Assembly (NCBI GenBank): GCA_002309305.1
Contig: DBWR01000032.1
Coordinates: 1 to 10,361 of the forward strand
DNA from: Treponema sp. UBA1233
Lineage (GTDB): Bacteria > Spirochaetota > Spirochaetia > Treponematales > Treponemataceae
DNA: 10,361 bases
Reading direction: 5' to 3'
The notes under the pieces are model-generated. The model was not told the DNA's origin. It saw only the letters and a list, made by a program, of their open reading frames with translations, and ran no database searches. The position numbers and the translations under genes are program-made. Positions 1 to 7,626 of the stretch are shown here, one piece after another. How positions within the stretch are numbered: position 1 is the stretch's first letter; each line of letters opens with the position of its first letter.

Positions 1-532
1 CAAGCAGGATGAAGAACAGAAGGAGGTCAAGACCGGATGCCAAAAGCTGTACCGGGAAACGAGGCGCCCCCTGCATGTAGACGGAACATGAACCAAAGTC
101 AACCTTTCCGAAACAGCAGCCCGCCATAAAGCAGCCGACTCTTCCAAACGCCTGTGCAAGCGGAACTCCGACAATCAAAAGCGAATACAGAGGCTTTGAA
201 TCCATCTTGAACTGCCATCCGTAAATCGCCACACCAAGGAAGGCTCCCAAAAGTCCGCCATATACGACAAAGCCACCCTGCATGAGTGCCATAAATCCAT
301 ATTCCCTGATCATCTCGGGCAAATGAGGAATGTTCACGAGTATGTACATGATTTTTGCACCGGCAATCATCACCAGAATCGCATAAAGGTACGAATAAAG
401 CGCATCATCCCTCTTTACGGAGAATCTTGATGAAAGAAGGACAATGATGAGTCCCGCCACCAGCATTCCCGCCATGATGCAGATCGAGTACATCGGTATC
501 TCTTTGCCAAAAACATGAATGAACGGATGCAT
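1..532 (-). CDS. Prolipoprotein diacylglyceryl transferase (Lgt) family membrane protein, divergent, 3' end outside window
   Basis: I translated this frame by hand: 177 residues are visible and the C-terminus lies beyond the left edge. The ATG (532-530) directly abuts the murA stop, with GGAAG six bases upstream inside murA as ribosome binding site. The protein is very hydrophobic, with likely membrane segments near residues 14-33, 45-65, 80-104 and 115-129 and another starting near 163. The Lgt fold shows in QGGFVVYGGLLGAF (85-98), GRVGCFMAGCCFGK (130-143) and the RFPVQLL stretch (158-164). Classical Lgt transfers diacylglycerol to the lipobox cysteine of prolipoproteins and carries HGGL and GRxxNFxNxExxG motifs. 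Here the HGGL histidine is absent, and cysteines 134 and 139 occupy the Asn and Glu positions. It is therefore either an Lgt paralogue with another acyl or lipid substrate, or a variant Lgt. Family membership is fairly sure; classical activity is doubtful. Confidence 0.85.
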   Translation of the reverse strand, partial: MHPFIHVFGKEIPMYSICIMAGMLVAGLIIVLLSSRFSVKRDDALYSYLYAILVMIAGAKIMYILVNIPHLPEMIREYGFMALMQGGFVVYGGLLGAFLGVAIYGWQFKMDSKPLYSLLIVGVPLAQAFGRVGCFMAGCCFGKVDFGSCSVYMQGAPRFPVQLLASGLDLLLFFILL

Positions 533-1813
533 TTACACTTCCACCCTTTCTATCCTTGCACCCAGAGACTGAAGCCGCTCAACAAGATGCTCGTAACCGC
601 GTTCAATCTGATACACGTTGCTTATGACGCTTTCTCCATGAGCCGCCATCGCCGCAATAACCATTGCCATTCCGGCACGCACGTCAGGAGATACAAGATG
701 CTCTCCATGCAAGAGGCTTGGACCGGTAACAACCGCCCTATGTGGATCGCACAGGGTAATTCGCGCACCCATGCTGATGAGCTTGTCCACAAAGAACATC
801 CTGCTTTCAAACATCTTTTCAAAAATCAAGACAGTTCCTTCAACCTGGGTTGCAACCACCGTCATTATCGAAGTCAAATCCGGCGGGAATCCCGGCCACG
901 GACTGTCATCAATTTTAGGAATCATTCCGCCAAGGTCATTGTTTACCCGCATTTCCTGTCCTGCAGAAACTGTAAGTGCATCTCCCTCAATGTCCCAGCG
1001 TATGCCCAGCTTGCCGAACGATATGCGCAAAGGCCTCATGTCCTTTGGATTGACACCGGTAATCGTGATTGAACCACGAGTAGCCGCCGCAAGTCCGATG
1101 AACGAACCAATCTCCATGAAGTCAGGTCCTATTGAAAAATCTGTCCCACACAGCTCTTTCACGCCTTCGATTGTAAGTATATTTGAACCTATACCGCTTA
1201 TTTTCGCACCCATTGAATTGAGCATGTTGCACAAATCCTGAACATGTGGCTCAGAAGCAGCATTTGTAATCTCCGTTTTTCCGTCCGCAAGAACCGCCGC
1301 CATTACAGCATTTTCGGTTGCGGTAACAGATGCCTCATCAAGAAATATGTCCGCACCGACCAGCTTGTTTGCAGTAAACTCAAATTTACCGTTGGCGTTT
1401 ACACGGGCCCCCAGCTCAGTCAGGGCAAGAAAGTGTGAATCCAGCCTGCGACGGCCTATTACGTCACCTCCGGGGGGAAGCATCACAGCCTTACCGCAGC
1501 GTGCCACAAGCGGACCTGCAAACAGAATTGATGCCCTGATTTTTTTACTCAAGTCATGTGGAATCGTACAGTCCCTGAGTTTTGACGAATTGAATTTCCA
1601 GACATGTTCTTCAAGCTTTTGGGCTTCAACACCCATAGCCTCAAGAATCTGAATCATCACATGACAGTCTTCTATTTCCGGAATGTTGCGCAAGACAACA
1701 TCCTCTTTTGTAAGCAGAACCGCCGCAATGCACGGAAGCGCCGCATTTTTATTCCCGCTGGCATGAACGGTACCCTTGATCGGAATACCGCCTTCTACAT
1801 GATACTCATACAT
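533..1813 (-). CDS. murA: UDP-N-acetylglucosamine 1-carboxyvinyltransferase (MurA), Asp-type active site
   Basis: MurA catalyses the first committed cytoplasmic step of peptidoglycan synthesis, transferring enolpyruvate from PEP to UDP-GlcNAc. At 426 residues it is full family length. The substrate-binding Lys22-Asn23 pair lies in SGNKNAALP, the catalytic loop is PPGGDVIGRRRLD (113-125), the Asp of WPGFPPDL is residue 312, and the C-terminal RGYE arginine is Arg405. The loop position that is cysteine in E. coli MurA (Cys115) is Asp117 here. Cys-to-Asp enzymes are known from Mycobacterium, Chlamydia and Borrelia, remain active, and are not alkylated by fosfomycin. The start is supported by GAGGGG six bases before the ATG. 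It is third in a minus-strand run, 28 bases after pepT and directly abutting the Lgt-family gene. Identity is secure; the resistance phenotype is inferred from the residue. Confidence 0.97.
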   Translation of the reverse strand: MYEYHVEGGIPIKGTVHASGNKNAALPCIAAVLLTKEDVVLRNIPEIEDCHVMIQILEAMGVEAQKLEEHVWKFNSSKLRDCTIPHDLSKKIRASILFAGPLVARCGKAVMLPPGGDVIGRRRLDSHFLALTELGARVNANGKFEFTANKLVGADIFLDEASVTATENAVMAAVLADGKTEITNAASEPHVQDLCNMLNSMGAKISGIGSNILTIEGVKELCGTDFSIGPDFMEIGSFIGLAAATRGSITITGVNPKDMRPLRISFGKLGIRWDIEGDALTVSAGQEMRVNNDLGGMIPKIDDSPWPGFPPDLTSIMTVVATQVEGTVLIFEKMFESRMFFVDKLISMGARITLCDPHRAVVTGPSLLHGEHLVSPDVRAGMAMVIAAMAAHGESVISNVYQIERGYEHLVERLQSLGARIERVEV

Positions 1814-1841
1814 CTGTTTCCCCTCTATATGTAACTGTACA

Positions 1842-3110
1842 TCAGTTTTTTGTCCATTGAATGACCAGTTGAATCAATACATTAACGGCACAGATCATCT
1901 GGCTCAAGCTTGCCCACTCCGACCTGGAATGGAAATTGTGTCCGCCTGTAAAAATATTTGGTGTGGGTATCCCCATCTCCGTAAGCCTGGAACCGTCAGT
2001 ACCACCGCGGATTGCAGGGAACACAGGTTCAAGACCGGCATTTCTGTATGCCTGCACAAGATGCTGAACCACCTCTGGATGCTGATCCATAATCGTCTTC
2101 ATGTTTATATACTGTTTTGTATGTGTAACCTTGAACTCCCCGCCATAGGAATGTGCCGTAGCCGCCGCAAGCTCCTCCACCAGTGCAAGCCTCTTCTGCA
2201 TTCCGTCGTCTTCAAAATCGCGCAAAAACAGTGTGATGCGGGCTGTCTCCATTCCACCGGAAATTTCCATCGGGGCATAAAACCCCATGCGTCCGTCCGT
2301 TGTCTCGGGCATCTGGTGGTGTGGCAGCGACTGTACGAAAGAAGACACCATGTTGATTGCGTTGATCATGTTGGGTCGTGCAGATCCAGTGTGCAGGGCC
2401 TTTCCGGTAAACACAACGTCGCTCTTGTATGCGTTAAAGCATTCGGTTTCAAGTTCGGCTACGTGTCCTCCGTCAACAGTATATGCGCATTTTGATTTTA
2501 TGAGGTTCAGCGGAACATTGTCCATTCCGTGGCCTGTCTCCTCATCCGGAGAAAAAATGACCTCGATCTCACCATGCTTTTCATCCGGATGGCTCACAAA
2601 ATATTCCAGTGCGGTCATTATTTCACTTACACCAGCCTTGTCGTCGGCACCAAGCAAAGTGTTTCCGTCGCTCGTGATGATTGTGTCTCCCTCTTTTCCG
2701 GCTTGGGCAAGAGCCCTGTCTTCTTTGGGGTCCAGAACGTTTCCATAGGGGAGTTTTATGGGCTTTCCGTCATAATTTTCGTGGATAATTGGCTTTACGT
2801 CCTTTCCGCTTACTTCCTCAACCGTGTCTATGTGGGCCAAGAGGCATATGGATTTTTTCCCTTCCATTCCGCTTGATGCAGGCAGGCGACCGTAAGTGTA
2901 GCATTTGTCCGTGGTTTGAACATCAGAGAGTCCAAGGGCCTTCAACTCCAGGCATAAAAACTTTGCCATGTCCCACTGACATTCCGTACTCGGTTGGATT
3001 CCGGAATCAGCTTTGACAGAATCGCTTTGTGAACAGACTTTTACATAGCTCAGGAAACGTCCTTTAAGCGGTGCGGCAAGTGGAGAGTTAAGAATTGTTT
3101 GAACGCCCAT
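1842..3110 (-). CDS. pepT: Peptidase T (tripeptide aminopeptidase, M20B metallopeptidase)
   Basis: This cytoplasmic di-zinc aminopeptidase releases N-terminal residues from tripeptides. The 422 residues are close to family length (about 410). All expected metal and catalytic positions can be seen: His93 and Asp95 in LLAHIDT, bridging Asp156 in LLGADDKAG, the general-base Glu190-Glu191 pair in SPDEETGHG, Asp213 in TVDGG, and His394 in GGHNFHSRSEW. The lid/dimerisation domain lies roughly between residues 220 and 335 and includes the LHTGSARP stretch. IRGGTDGSRLTEMGIPTPN (367-385) is a peptidase T hallmark, which separates it from other M20 peptidases. The ATG is preceded by GGAGG five bases upstream. 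It lies 14 bases after the 587-residue membrane-anchored gene and 28 bases before murA, so it is probably co-transcribed. Peptide uptake and amino-acid supply is its likely role. Confidence 0.96.
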   Translation of the reverse strand: MGVQTILNSPLAAPLKGRFLSYVKVCSQSDSVKADSGIQPSTECQWDMAKFLCLELKALGLSDVQTTDKCYTYGRLPASSGMEGKKSICLLAHIDTVEEVSGKDVKPIIHENYDGKPIKLPYGNVLDPKEDRALAQAGKEGDTIITSDGNTLLGADDKAGVSEIMTALEYFVSHPDEKHGEIEVIFSPDEETGHGMDNVPLNLIKSKCAYTVDGGHVAELETECFNAYKSDVVFTGKALHTGSARPNMINAINMVSSFVQSLPHHQMPETTDGRMGFYAPMEISGGMETARITLFLRDFEDDGMQKRLALVEELAAATAHSYGGEFKVTHTKQYINMKTIMDQHPEVVQHLVQAYRNAGLEPVFPAIRGGTDGSRLTEMGIPTPNIFTGGHNFHSRSEWASLSQMICAVNVLIQLVIQWTKN

Positions 3111-3124
3111 GCAAGCCTCCGGAA

Positions 3125-4888
3125 TCAGTTTTTCTGCACAAAGTTGTTGACAGGATCACACCAGAGCCTTATCAACTCAGATTTGGATTTGTGCCTTGAC
3201 TTTAAGAAGAGTGTCTTGTCGGACTCTGAATAAACATAGCCTGATGAATTGTAGCCTTCAAATTTTGGATCCGTGCGGAACATCATCTGCTGGATTTCTA
3301 TCTTTGAATGGAATGTCGGAACTCCCCTGACTATCAGATAATGTGTGTTTTCAAGCGGGAATTCTATGTTCAGGCTGACCACGCCGTCGGACGCAGGTTT
3401 ATATGTCACGTTGTTTGCGCAAGTCCATGTCCACACAGGAGTGCTGGAATAATATCCCAGAACCAGAGTATGCGGATAGTATGTGTTTGTCGGCAGGATT
3501 AGCGGATACAGTGCGGAAAGTGCCGAAAGGTTCATCGAAGAAACATAGGCCAGCTGCTGGTTTACAAGAAGTCTACCGGCCTCAACATATTCGTTGTGAC
3601 CAGTCTGTGAACCAATCAGTATAAGTGCTGTTCCAAGGATGGCGTTCTGCTCAACGGAAATGAACAGGTCGTTTTCCGTAATGTGCAGGACTCCGTTTTC
3701 AAGTACGGCATTGTCTTCAAGAACCGAAATGCAGTATGGAAGTGCAGGCATGAGTCTGGCTGATATTTCCTTGTCCTTTGAAAGCATGTTTCCGTAAACG
3801 CTCAGGATTCCTATTGCCTGTGTAACTGTAGGTTCGGTTTCTTCAAGTGAACCAAGGAGACCAAGAATTGAAAGAACAGAGCCTGAATTTTTTTCACGAA
3901 GCATGTAGTCGCATATTCCGTCAACAGTATAGATGTCCAGGTTGCCGGAGTTAATCGCCGTCTGAACCATGGAATTGAATCGTTCAAGCTCAAGCGAAAG
4001 GGTTTTGTCCATGTTCACGAGGTTGTCAAAATACGGTGCGGAAACATACGTGCGCCTGTTGCTCCTCTTGAATGAATCGGGAACCAGATCAAGGCCTTCA
4101 TTGTACTGGTTTCTGCTTGCCATCTCGGCCACAAAGGCAACAACATCCTTTTCGCTCAAGTCTTCTGCCTGGGATCCGCCTGCCGTTTGTGTAAATCGGG
4201 TAACCAAAGTGTCCCTGAACTGTTTAATTGATGTATTGTAAGACTGAACGTCGGTCATCGGCATGCCTGCAACCGCAACAAATTCAAACTTGCGGCTTGG
4301 GTCATAGACGGCATAACTTGCAAGGGGGTTATCGACGGTAAAGTAGATTCTTTCTGAGTCGACTTCGGCCGCCGTAAGGGCAAGGAGGGCTTCCTTGGAG
4401 TTGAGTATGACGCGACCGGCACTGAGTTCTTCTACTGTATGAGTGGGGGCATTCCGGTATGGTACGGAAATGGTATCAAGGCCGGATCCCGCACTTGCAT
4501 AAATGTGAAGGGCTCCACCCGGGGCTTCATCGGAAACGGTGAACGTGATTGACGAGCCGCCTGCAAAATTCAGTTGCAATGAGTTCTTTGTTTCGGTAAA
4601 ATTATCCAAAACAAGATCCATCACGGCATCTGGAGAAGCGGAGTTGAATCCCTTTACCGGGCTTCCTTCTCCCGCAACCAGGTTAAGGCCCCTGTACGAA
4701 ACCTGAAACTGGTTCTTCAGCTTCATCAGGTTCTGGTCACCTTGGGTCTGGGCAAGAGAAATCCGTAAGTCACCAAATACCCGGTTGATGACAGATTCGG
4801 TCTTAAATTGCAATACAAATATGCCGACAATGAGAGCGGCGTACAGGACTGTCAGTCCTACAAACTTTCTAATAGGATGTCTACGCAT
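3125..4888 (-). CDS. Membrane-anchored extracytoplasmic protein of unknown function
   Basis: I do not recognise this 587-residue protein. A basic N-terminus (MRRHPIRK) is followed by one hydrophobic segment at about residues 9-28 with no cleavage site or lipobox, so it probably anchors the protein with most of the chain outside the cytoplasm. Residues 40-210 look beta-rich. Residues 245-460 are mostly helical, with long Leu/Ala-rich stretches, and residues 485-575 return to beta-type sequence with aromatic clusters (VWTWTC, 485-490). A helical middle followed by a beta-rich end resembles the general layout of some carbohydrate-active enzymes, but I see no catalytic motif. It is the first gene of the run leading to pepT, murA and the Lgt-family gene. 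No Shine-Dalgarno sequence precedes the ATG, and an in-frame TAA closes the frame eight codons upstream, so no better start exists. The reading frame is convincing; the function is unknown. Confidence 0.88.
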   Translation of the reverse strand: MRRHPIRKFVGLTVLYAALIVGIFVLQFKTESVINRVFGDLRISLAQTQGDQNLMKLKNQFQVSYRGLNLVAGEGSPVKGFNSASPDAVMDLVLDNFTETKNSLQLNFAGGSSITFTVSDEAPGGALHIYASAGSGLDTISVPYRNAPTHTVEELSAGRVILNSKEALLALTAAEVDSERIYFTVDNPLASYAVYDPSRKFEFVAVAGMPMTDVQSYNTSIKQFRDTLVTRFTQTAGGSQAEDLSEKDVVAFVAEMASRNQYNEGLDLVPDSFKRSNRRTYVSAPYFDNLVNMDKTLSLELERFNSMVQTAINSGNLDIYTVDGICDYMLREKNSGSVLSILGLLGSLEETEPTVTQAIGILSVYGNMLSKDKEISARLMPALPYCISVLEDNAVLENGVLHITENDLFISVEQNAILGTALILIGSQTGHNEYVEAGRLLVNQQLAYVSSMNLSALSALYPLILPTNTYYPHTLVLGYYSSTPVWTWTCANNVTYKPASDGVVSLNIEFPLENTHYLIVRGVPTFHSKIEIQQMMFRTDPKFEGYNSSGYVYSESDKTLFLKSRHKSKSELIRLWCDPVNNFVQKN

Positions 4889-4895
4889 TTGGTCA

Positions 4896-4924
4896 ATTTT
4901 ATCTTTTTATGGTAGAAAAAGCAA
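4896..4924 (-). promoter_or_regulatory. Predicted sigma-70-type promoter of the minus-strand envelope operon
   Basis: Read on the minus strand, TTGCTT (4924-4919) and TAAAAT (4901-4896) are separated by exactly 17 bases. The -10 box ends only seven bases before the ATG at 4888. Transcription would then begin at or almost at the start codon, which agrees with the missing ribosome binding site. It sits in the short divergent region shared with the TPR gene. The assignment rests on sequence resemblance alone. Confidence 0.5.
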
Positions 4925-4940
4925 GTGACTAATGCAAAAA

Positions 4941-4946
4941 AGAGGA
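4941..4946 (+). promoter_or_regulatory. Ribosome binding site deciding the TPR gene start
   Basis: AGAGGA lies three bases before the ATG at 4950. An in-frame ATG 18 bases earlier (4932) has no such sequence in front of it. Starting at 4950 also places a positive charge cluster right at the N-terminus of a clean signal peptide. Both facts favour 4950. Confidence 0.6.
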
Positions 4947-4949
4947 AAT

Positions 4950-6353
4950 ATGAAAATACAGTTGAAAAAAATCCGAGTTTATTCAATTCTGGCTCTTTTT
5001 GCCGCCGCCAGAACTTTTGCCACAGCTGCTCCCGACATGAGCACGGCATTACTCCCGGACAGTCCCGCCCCCACATGGACAAAAAGCTCATTCATGGACA
5101 AACTTGTTGACGCGCTGGAAAACGGCGGATATGAATCAGCCCTTGAGCTCTACGACTCAGTACCGGCAAAATATCAGGGAGATACAGAACTCCAGATCAT
5201 AAAGGCTTCCCTCCTCCTCAGCTCAAACAAACTGAACGACGCAAAGAAAATCTGCACAAGCCTTCTTTCCAAGGATGCAAAAAATACGGACGTGCTGTCT
5301 CTGGCAATGGCAGTTGCAAAGGCACAGGGCAACAAGACCGAATGGAACAGGTACGTAAAGGAACTGATTGCAATTGACCCGTACAACCCGGAAGCAAACA
5401 TTTCACTCGGAGAAAACGAATTTTCACGCAAGCAGTACAAGCAGTCCAGGCTCTATTTCCAAAAGGCCCTGGTTCACGACCCAAAAAACGTGGACGCACT
5501 CTTTGGTGTGGGTCAGACTTCATATTATCTTGAAGACGACGACAAGGCCATAAGCACATTCAAGAAAATCCTTACGATAGACCCCGAATATGCACCCGCC
5601 TATTCATATCTTGGGAAAATCGCCGGTGCCAACGAGGAATATCAGATTGCAAGCAACTATGCCCTGGAAGCTGTTGTACGCGACGACAAGAACTACGACT
5701 ACATAATGGACTACGGCATGTACGAAAGGAACCTGGGCCACTACGCCAATGCAGAACAGGCATGGACAACGGCAATCTCCATCGATCCCTCATACTTCCT
5801 GGCATACGCATACAGGGCAGGCCTCTACGACGAGCAGGACATGTTCAAGGAAGCCCTCAACGACTACCTGATGGTAATCAAAACCAATCCAGACTATTAT
5901 TTTGCATGGGAAAGCATCGGTGTACTGTACCTGCACGAAAAGGAATGGAAGAAAGCCCGCGAGGCATTTGAAAAGTGCTACGAACGCAATAAAACCAACA
6001 TCTCCTACCCGCTGATGATAACATACTGCTACTACATGGCAAAAGACAGCCTGAACGCCAAGAAATTCAGCGACAAAGTCCTGCCGAAACTGGACAGGTC
6101 ATCAATGGACTATGCGATTCTGCGTGTTTTCCATGATCTGGCAGGAGAAGCACCACTTATCCAGAAAATAAGCACCTTGACCAACAGCAACCAAAAAGGC
6201 AAAATGTACTTCTACATCGGCTTGTTATATGATATGATTGGCGGCAAGGAAGCGGCCAACAAATATTATTTGGAAGTCGTAAATTTAAACAGCCCCATGT
6301 TCTTTGAATACAGAATAGCTGAATGGAGCGTTGGAGAATTAAATGTCAAATGA
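4950..6353 (+). CDS. Exported tetratricopeptide-repeat (TPR) protein
   Basis: From the preferred ATG the product has 467 residues; an in-frame ATG at 4932 would add six. The N-terminus looks like a secretion signal: MKIQLKKIR, then a hydrophobic stretch to ARTFATA, with probable cleavage near residue 25-26 (ATA before APD). No lipobox cysteine is present, so it should be a soluble periplasmic protein rather than a lipoprotein. The mature part is largely TPR helices in about 34-residue steps. Clear repeats contain YKQSRLYFQKALVHDPKN, DKAISTFKKILTIDPEY, YANAEQAWTTAISIDPSY, FKEALNDYLMVIKTNPDY and WKKAREAFEKCYERN, with degenerate ones at both ends. Such solenoids bind proteins or peptides; the partner is unknown. 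The end overlaps the traB-like start by 11 bases, so the two are probably translationally coupled. The TPR assignment is sure; the cellular role is not. Confidence 0.93.
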   Translation: MKIQLKKIRVYSILALFAAARTFATAAPDMSTALLPDSPAPTWTKSSFMDKLVDALENGGYESALELYDSVPAKYQGDTELQIIKASLLLSSNKLNDAKKICTSLLSKDAKNTDVLSLAMAVAKAQGNKTEWNRYVKELIAIDPYNPEANISLGENEFSRKQYKQSRLYFQKALVHDPKNVDALFGVGQTSYYLEDDDKAISTFKKILTIDPEYAPAYSYLGKIAGANEEYQIASNYALEAVVRDDKNYDYIMDYGMYERNLGHYANAEQAWTTAISIDPSYFLAYAYRAGLYDEQDMFKEALNDYLMVIKTNPDYYFAWESIGVLYLHEKEWKKAREAFEKCYERNKTNISYPLMITYCYYMAKDSLNAKKFSDKVLPKLDRSSMDYAILRVFHDLAGEAPLIQKISTLTNSNQKGKMYFYIGLLYDMIGGKEAANKYYLEVVNLNSPMFFEYRIAEWSVGELNVK

Positions 6354-7626
6354 CACTCAGACGTCTGAGTCTGAAATTGAAGAAAACCAGGAGCAGGCCA
6401 TAGACACTGTTCCTGCAACCCAGAAATTCATTGAATTGAACGGCAGAAAATTCATACTTGTGGGAACAGCCCACGTTTCTGCCCAGAGTGTAGAAGAAGT
6501 AAAAAACGTAATTCGGGAACAGCATCCTGATTCCGTCGCAATAGAATTGGACCAGAAGCGTCTTGAAAGCATGGAAGACCCTGAAGCCTGGCGGAAGATG
6601 GACATCATCAAGGTACTCAAAAACAAGCAGGGATTCCTGATGATTGCAAACCTCGTCCTTTCCAGCTATCAGAAGCGCATGGGAACAAATTCCGGAATAA
6701 AGCCCGGTGACGAAATGATGGCCGCCATAACAACCGCAAGGGAATTGAACATTCCTCAGGTAATGGTGGACAGGCCGATTGCAGTTACGCTAAGGCGTGC
6801 ATGGGCAATCAATTCATTCTGGGGCAAGATGAAGCTTTTGTCTTCTCTGGCAGTCAGTGCATTTTCAAAGGAAGAAGTTGATCCGGAACAGATAGAAAAG
6901 CTCAAGCAGAGTTCAGAAATGGACAGCATGATGTCAGAGCTTTCAGACTATATGCCAAAGGTAAAGGAAGTGCTTATTGACGAACGCGACCGCTACCTTG
7001 CAAGCCACATCTGGGAATCCCAGGGAGAATCGGTTCTGGCGGTTTTGGGTGCGGGACACCTGCCCGGAGTTGAATCATGGCTCAAAAAACTCGCATCCGG
7101 AGAGGCAAAACCCGACTGTACGGATATTTCCAGCGTTCCTCCTGCATCTACGGCATCAAAAATCCTTGCATGGGTTCTTCCCGCACTGGTCATAGCACTA
7201 ATTGTGGTAGGATTTGTCTTTGGCGGAAGAAAGACTGGATTTGACCTTGTGTGGCGCTGGGTCTTCTACAACGGTGTATTTGCAGGAATAGGCGGAATAA
7301 TTGCCGGCGCTCATCCGATTACAATTCTTGTCGCTGTCCTTACGGCCCCATTCACATCCCTGTGTCCGTTCATCGGGGTTGGCATGGTCACGGGCATTGT
7401 CCAGGCATCAATCAACAAGCCTAAAGTTGAAGACATGGAAAACATACAGAAGGACGTATCTTCAATCAAGGGATTCTACAAGAACAGAATCCTCCGCATA
7501 CTGTGGATTTTCCTCTGGACTACAATCGGAAGCACCGTGGGAACAATACTTGCGGGAACATCCTTTGTCGTCACAATCAAAAGGCTCTTTGGAAAGATTG
7601 TCGCATTCTTTAAGGGTGGAGTTTAA
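6343..7626 (+). CDS. TraB/PrgY family membrane protein (pheromone-shutdown family)
   Basis: The 427-residue product has the two-part TraB/PrgY layout. After a low-complexity acidic N-terminus (1-27), a cytoplasmic-type domain at about 28-250 carries the family motifs: LVGTAHVS with His44, IELDQKR with Glu68 and Arg73, VDRPIAVTLRRAW (142-154), DERDRYLASHI (213-223) and GAGHLPGV with His239. About four membrane helices follow, near 273-294, 306-322, 325-353 and 383-410. PrgY/TraB of enterococcal plasmids lowers pheromone activity, and the family is related to Tiki-type putative metalloproteases. Chromosomal bacterial members mostly have no known substrate, so proteolysis is only a family-based suggestion. 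GGAG sits six bases before the ATG, inside the end of the TPR gene, and the 11-base overlap suggests coupled translation. The stop overlaps the convergent nth stop. Confidence 0.9.
   Translation: MSNDTQTSESEIEENQEQAIDTVPATQKFIELNGRKFILVGTAHVSAQSVEEVKNVIREQHPDSVAIELDQKRLESMEDPEAWRKMDIIKVLKNKQGFLMIANLVLSSYQKRMGTNSGIKPGDEMMAAITTARELNIPQVMVDRPIAVTLRRAWAINSFWGKMKLLSSLAVSAFSKEEVDPEQIEKLKQSSEMDSMMSELSDYMPKVKEVLIDERDRYLASHIWESQGESVLAVLGAGHLPGVESWLKKLASGEAKPDCTDISSVPPASTASKILAWVLPALVIALIVVGFVFGGRKTGFDLVWRWVFYNGVFAGIGGIIAGAHPITILVAVLTAPFTSLCPFIGVGMVTGIVQASINKPKVEDMENIQKDVSSIKGFYKNRILRILWIFLWTTIGSTVGTILAGTSFVVTIKRLFGKIVAFFKGGV

Noticed and set aside
515..1072. Plus-strand open frame of 185 codons
   Set aside because: It lies wholly antisense to conserved murA and the adjoining Lgt-family start, has biased His/Arg/Cys composition typical of a shadow frame, and resembles no family.
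1829..1842. Inverted repeat ATGTA-ACTG-TACAT followed by a T-run on the plus strand, between pepT and murA
   Set aside because: The stem is only five A/T-rich bases, and the T-run is on the strand opposite to transcription of the operon, so it is not a credible terminator for these genes.
1857..2495. Plus-strand open frame of 212 codons
   Set aside because: It is antisense to the conserved catalytic part of pepT, whose motifs are complete; composition is that of a mirror frame.
4889..4949. Plus-strand promoter for the TPR gene
   Set aside because: TTGGTC (4889) and TAGAAA (4913) are 18 bases apart but match the consensus poorly; I could not support a specific site although one is expected here or within the upstream coding region.
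4950..5030. Lipoprotein signal on the TPR protein
   Set aside because: The signal region runs to ARTFATA-APD with no cysteine near the cleavage site, so a signal peptidase I substrate fits better.
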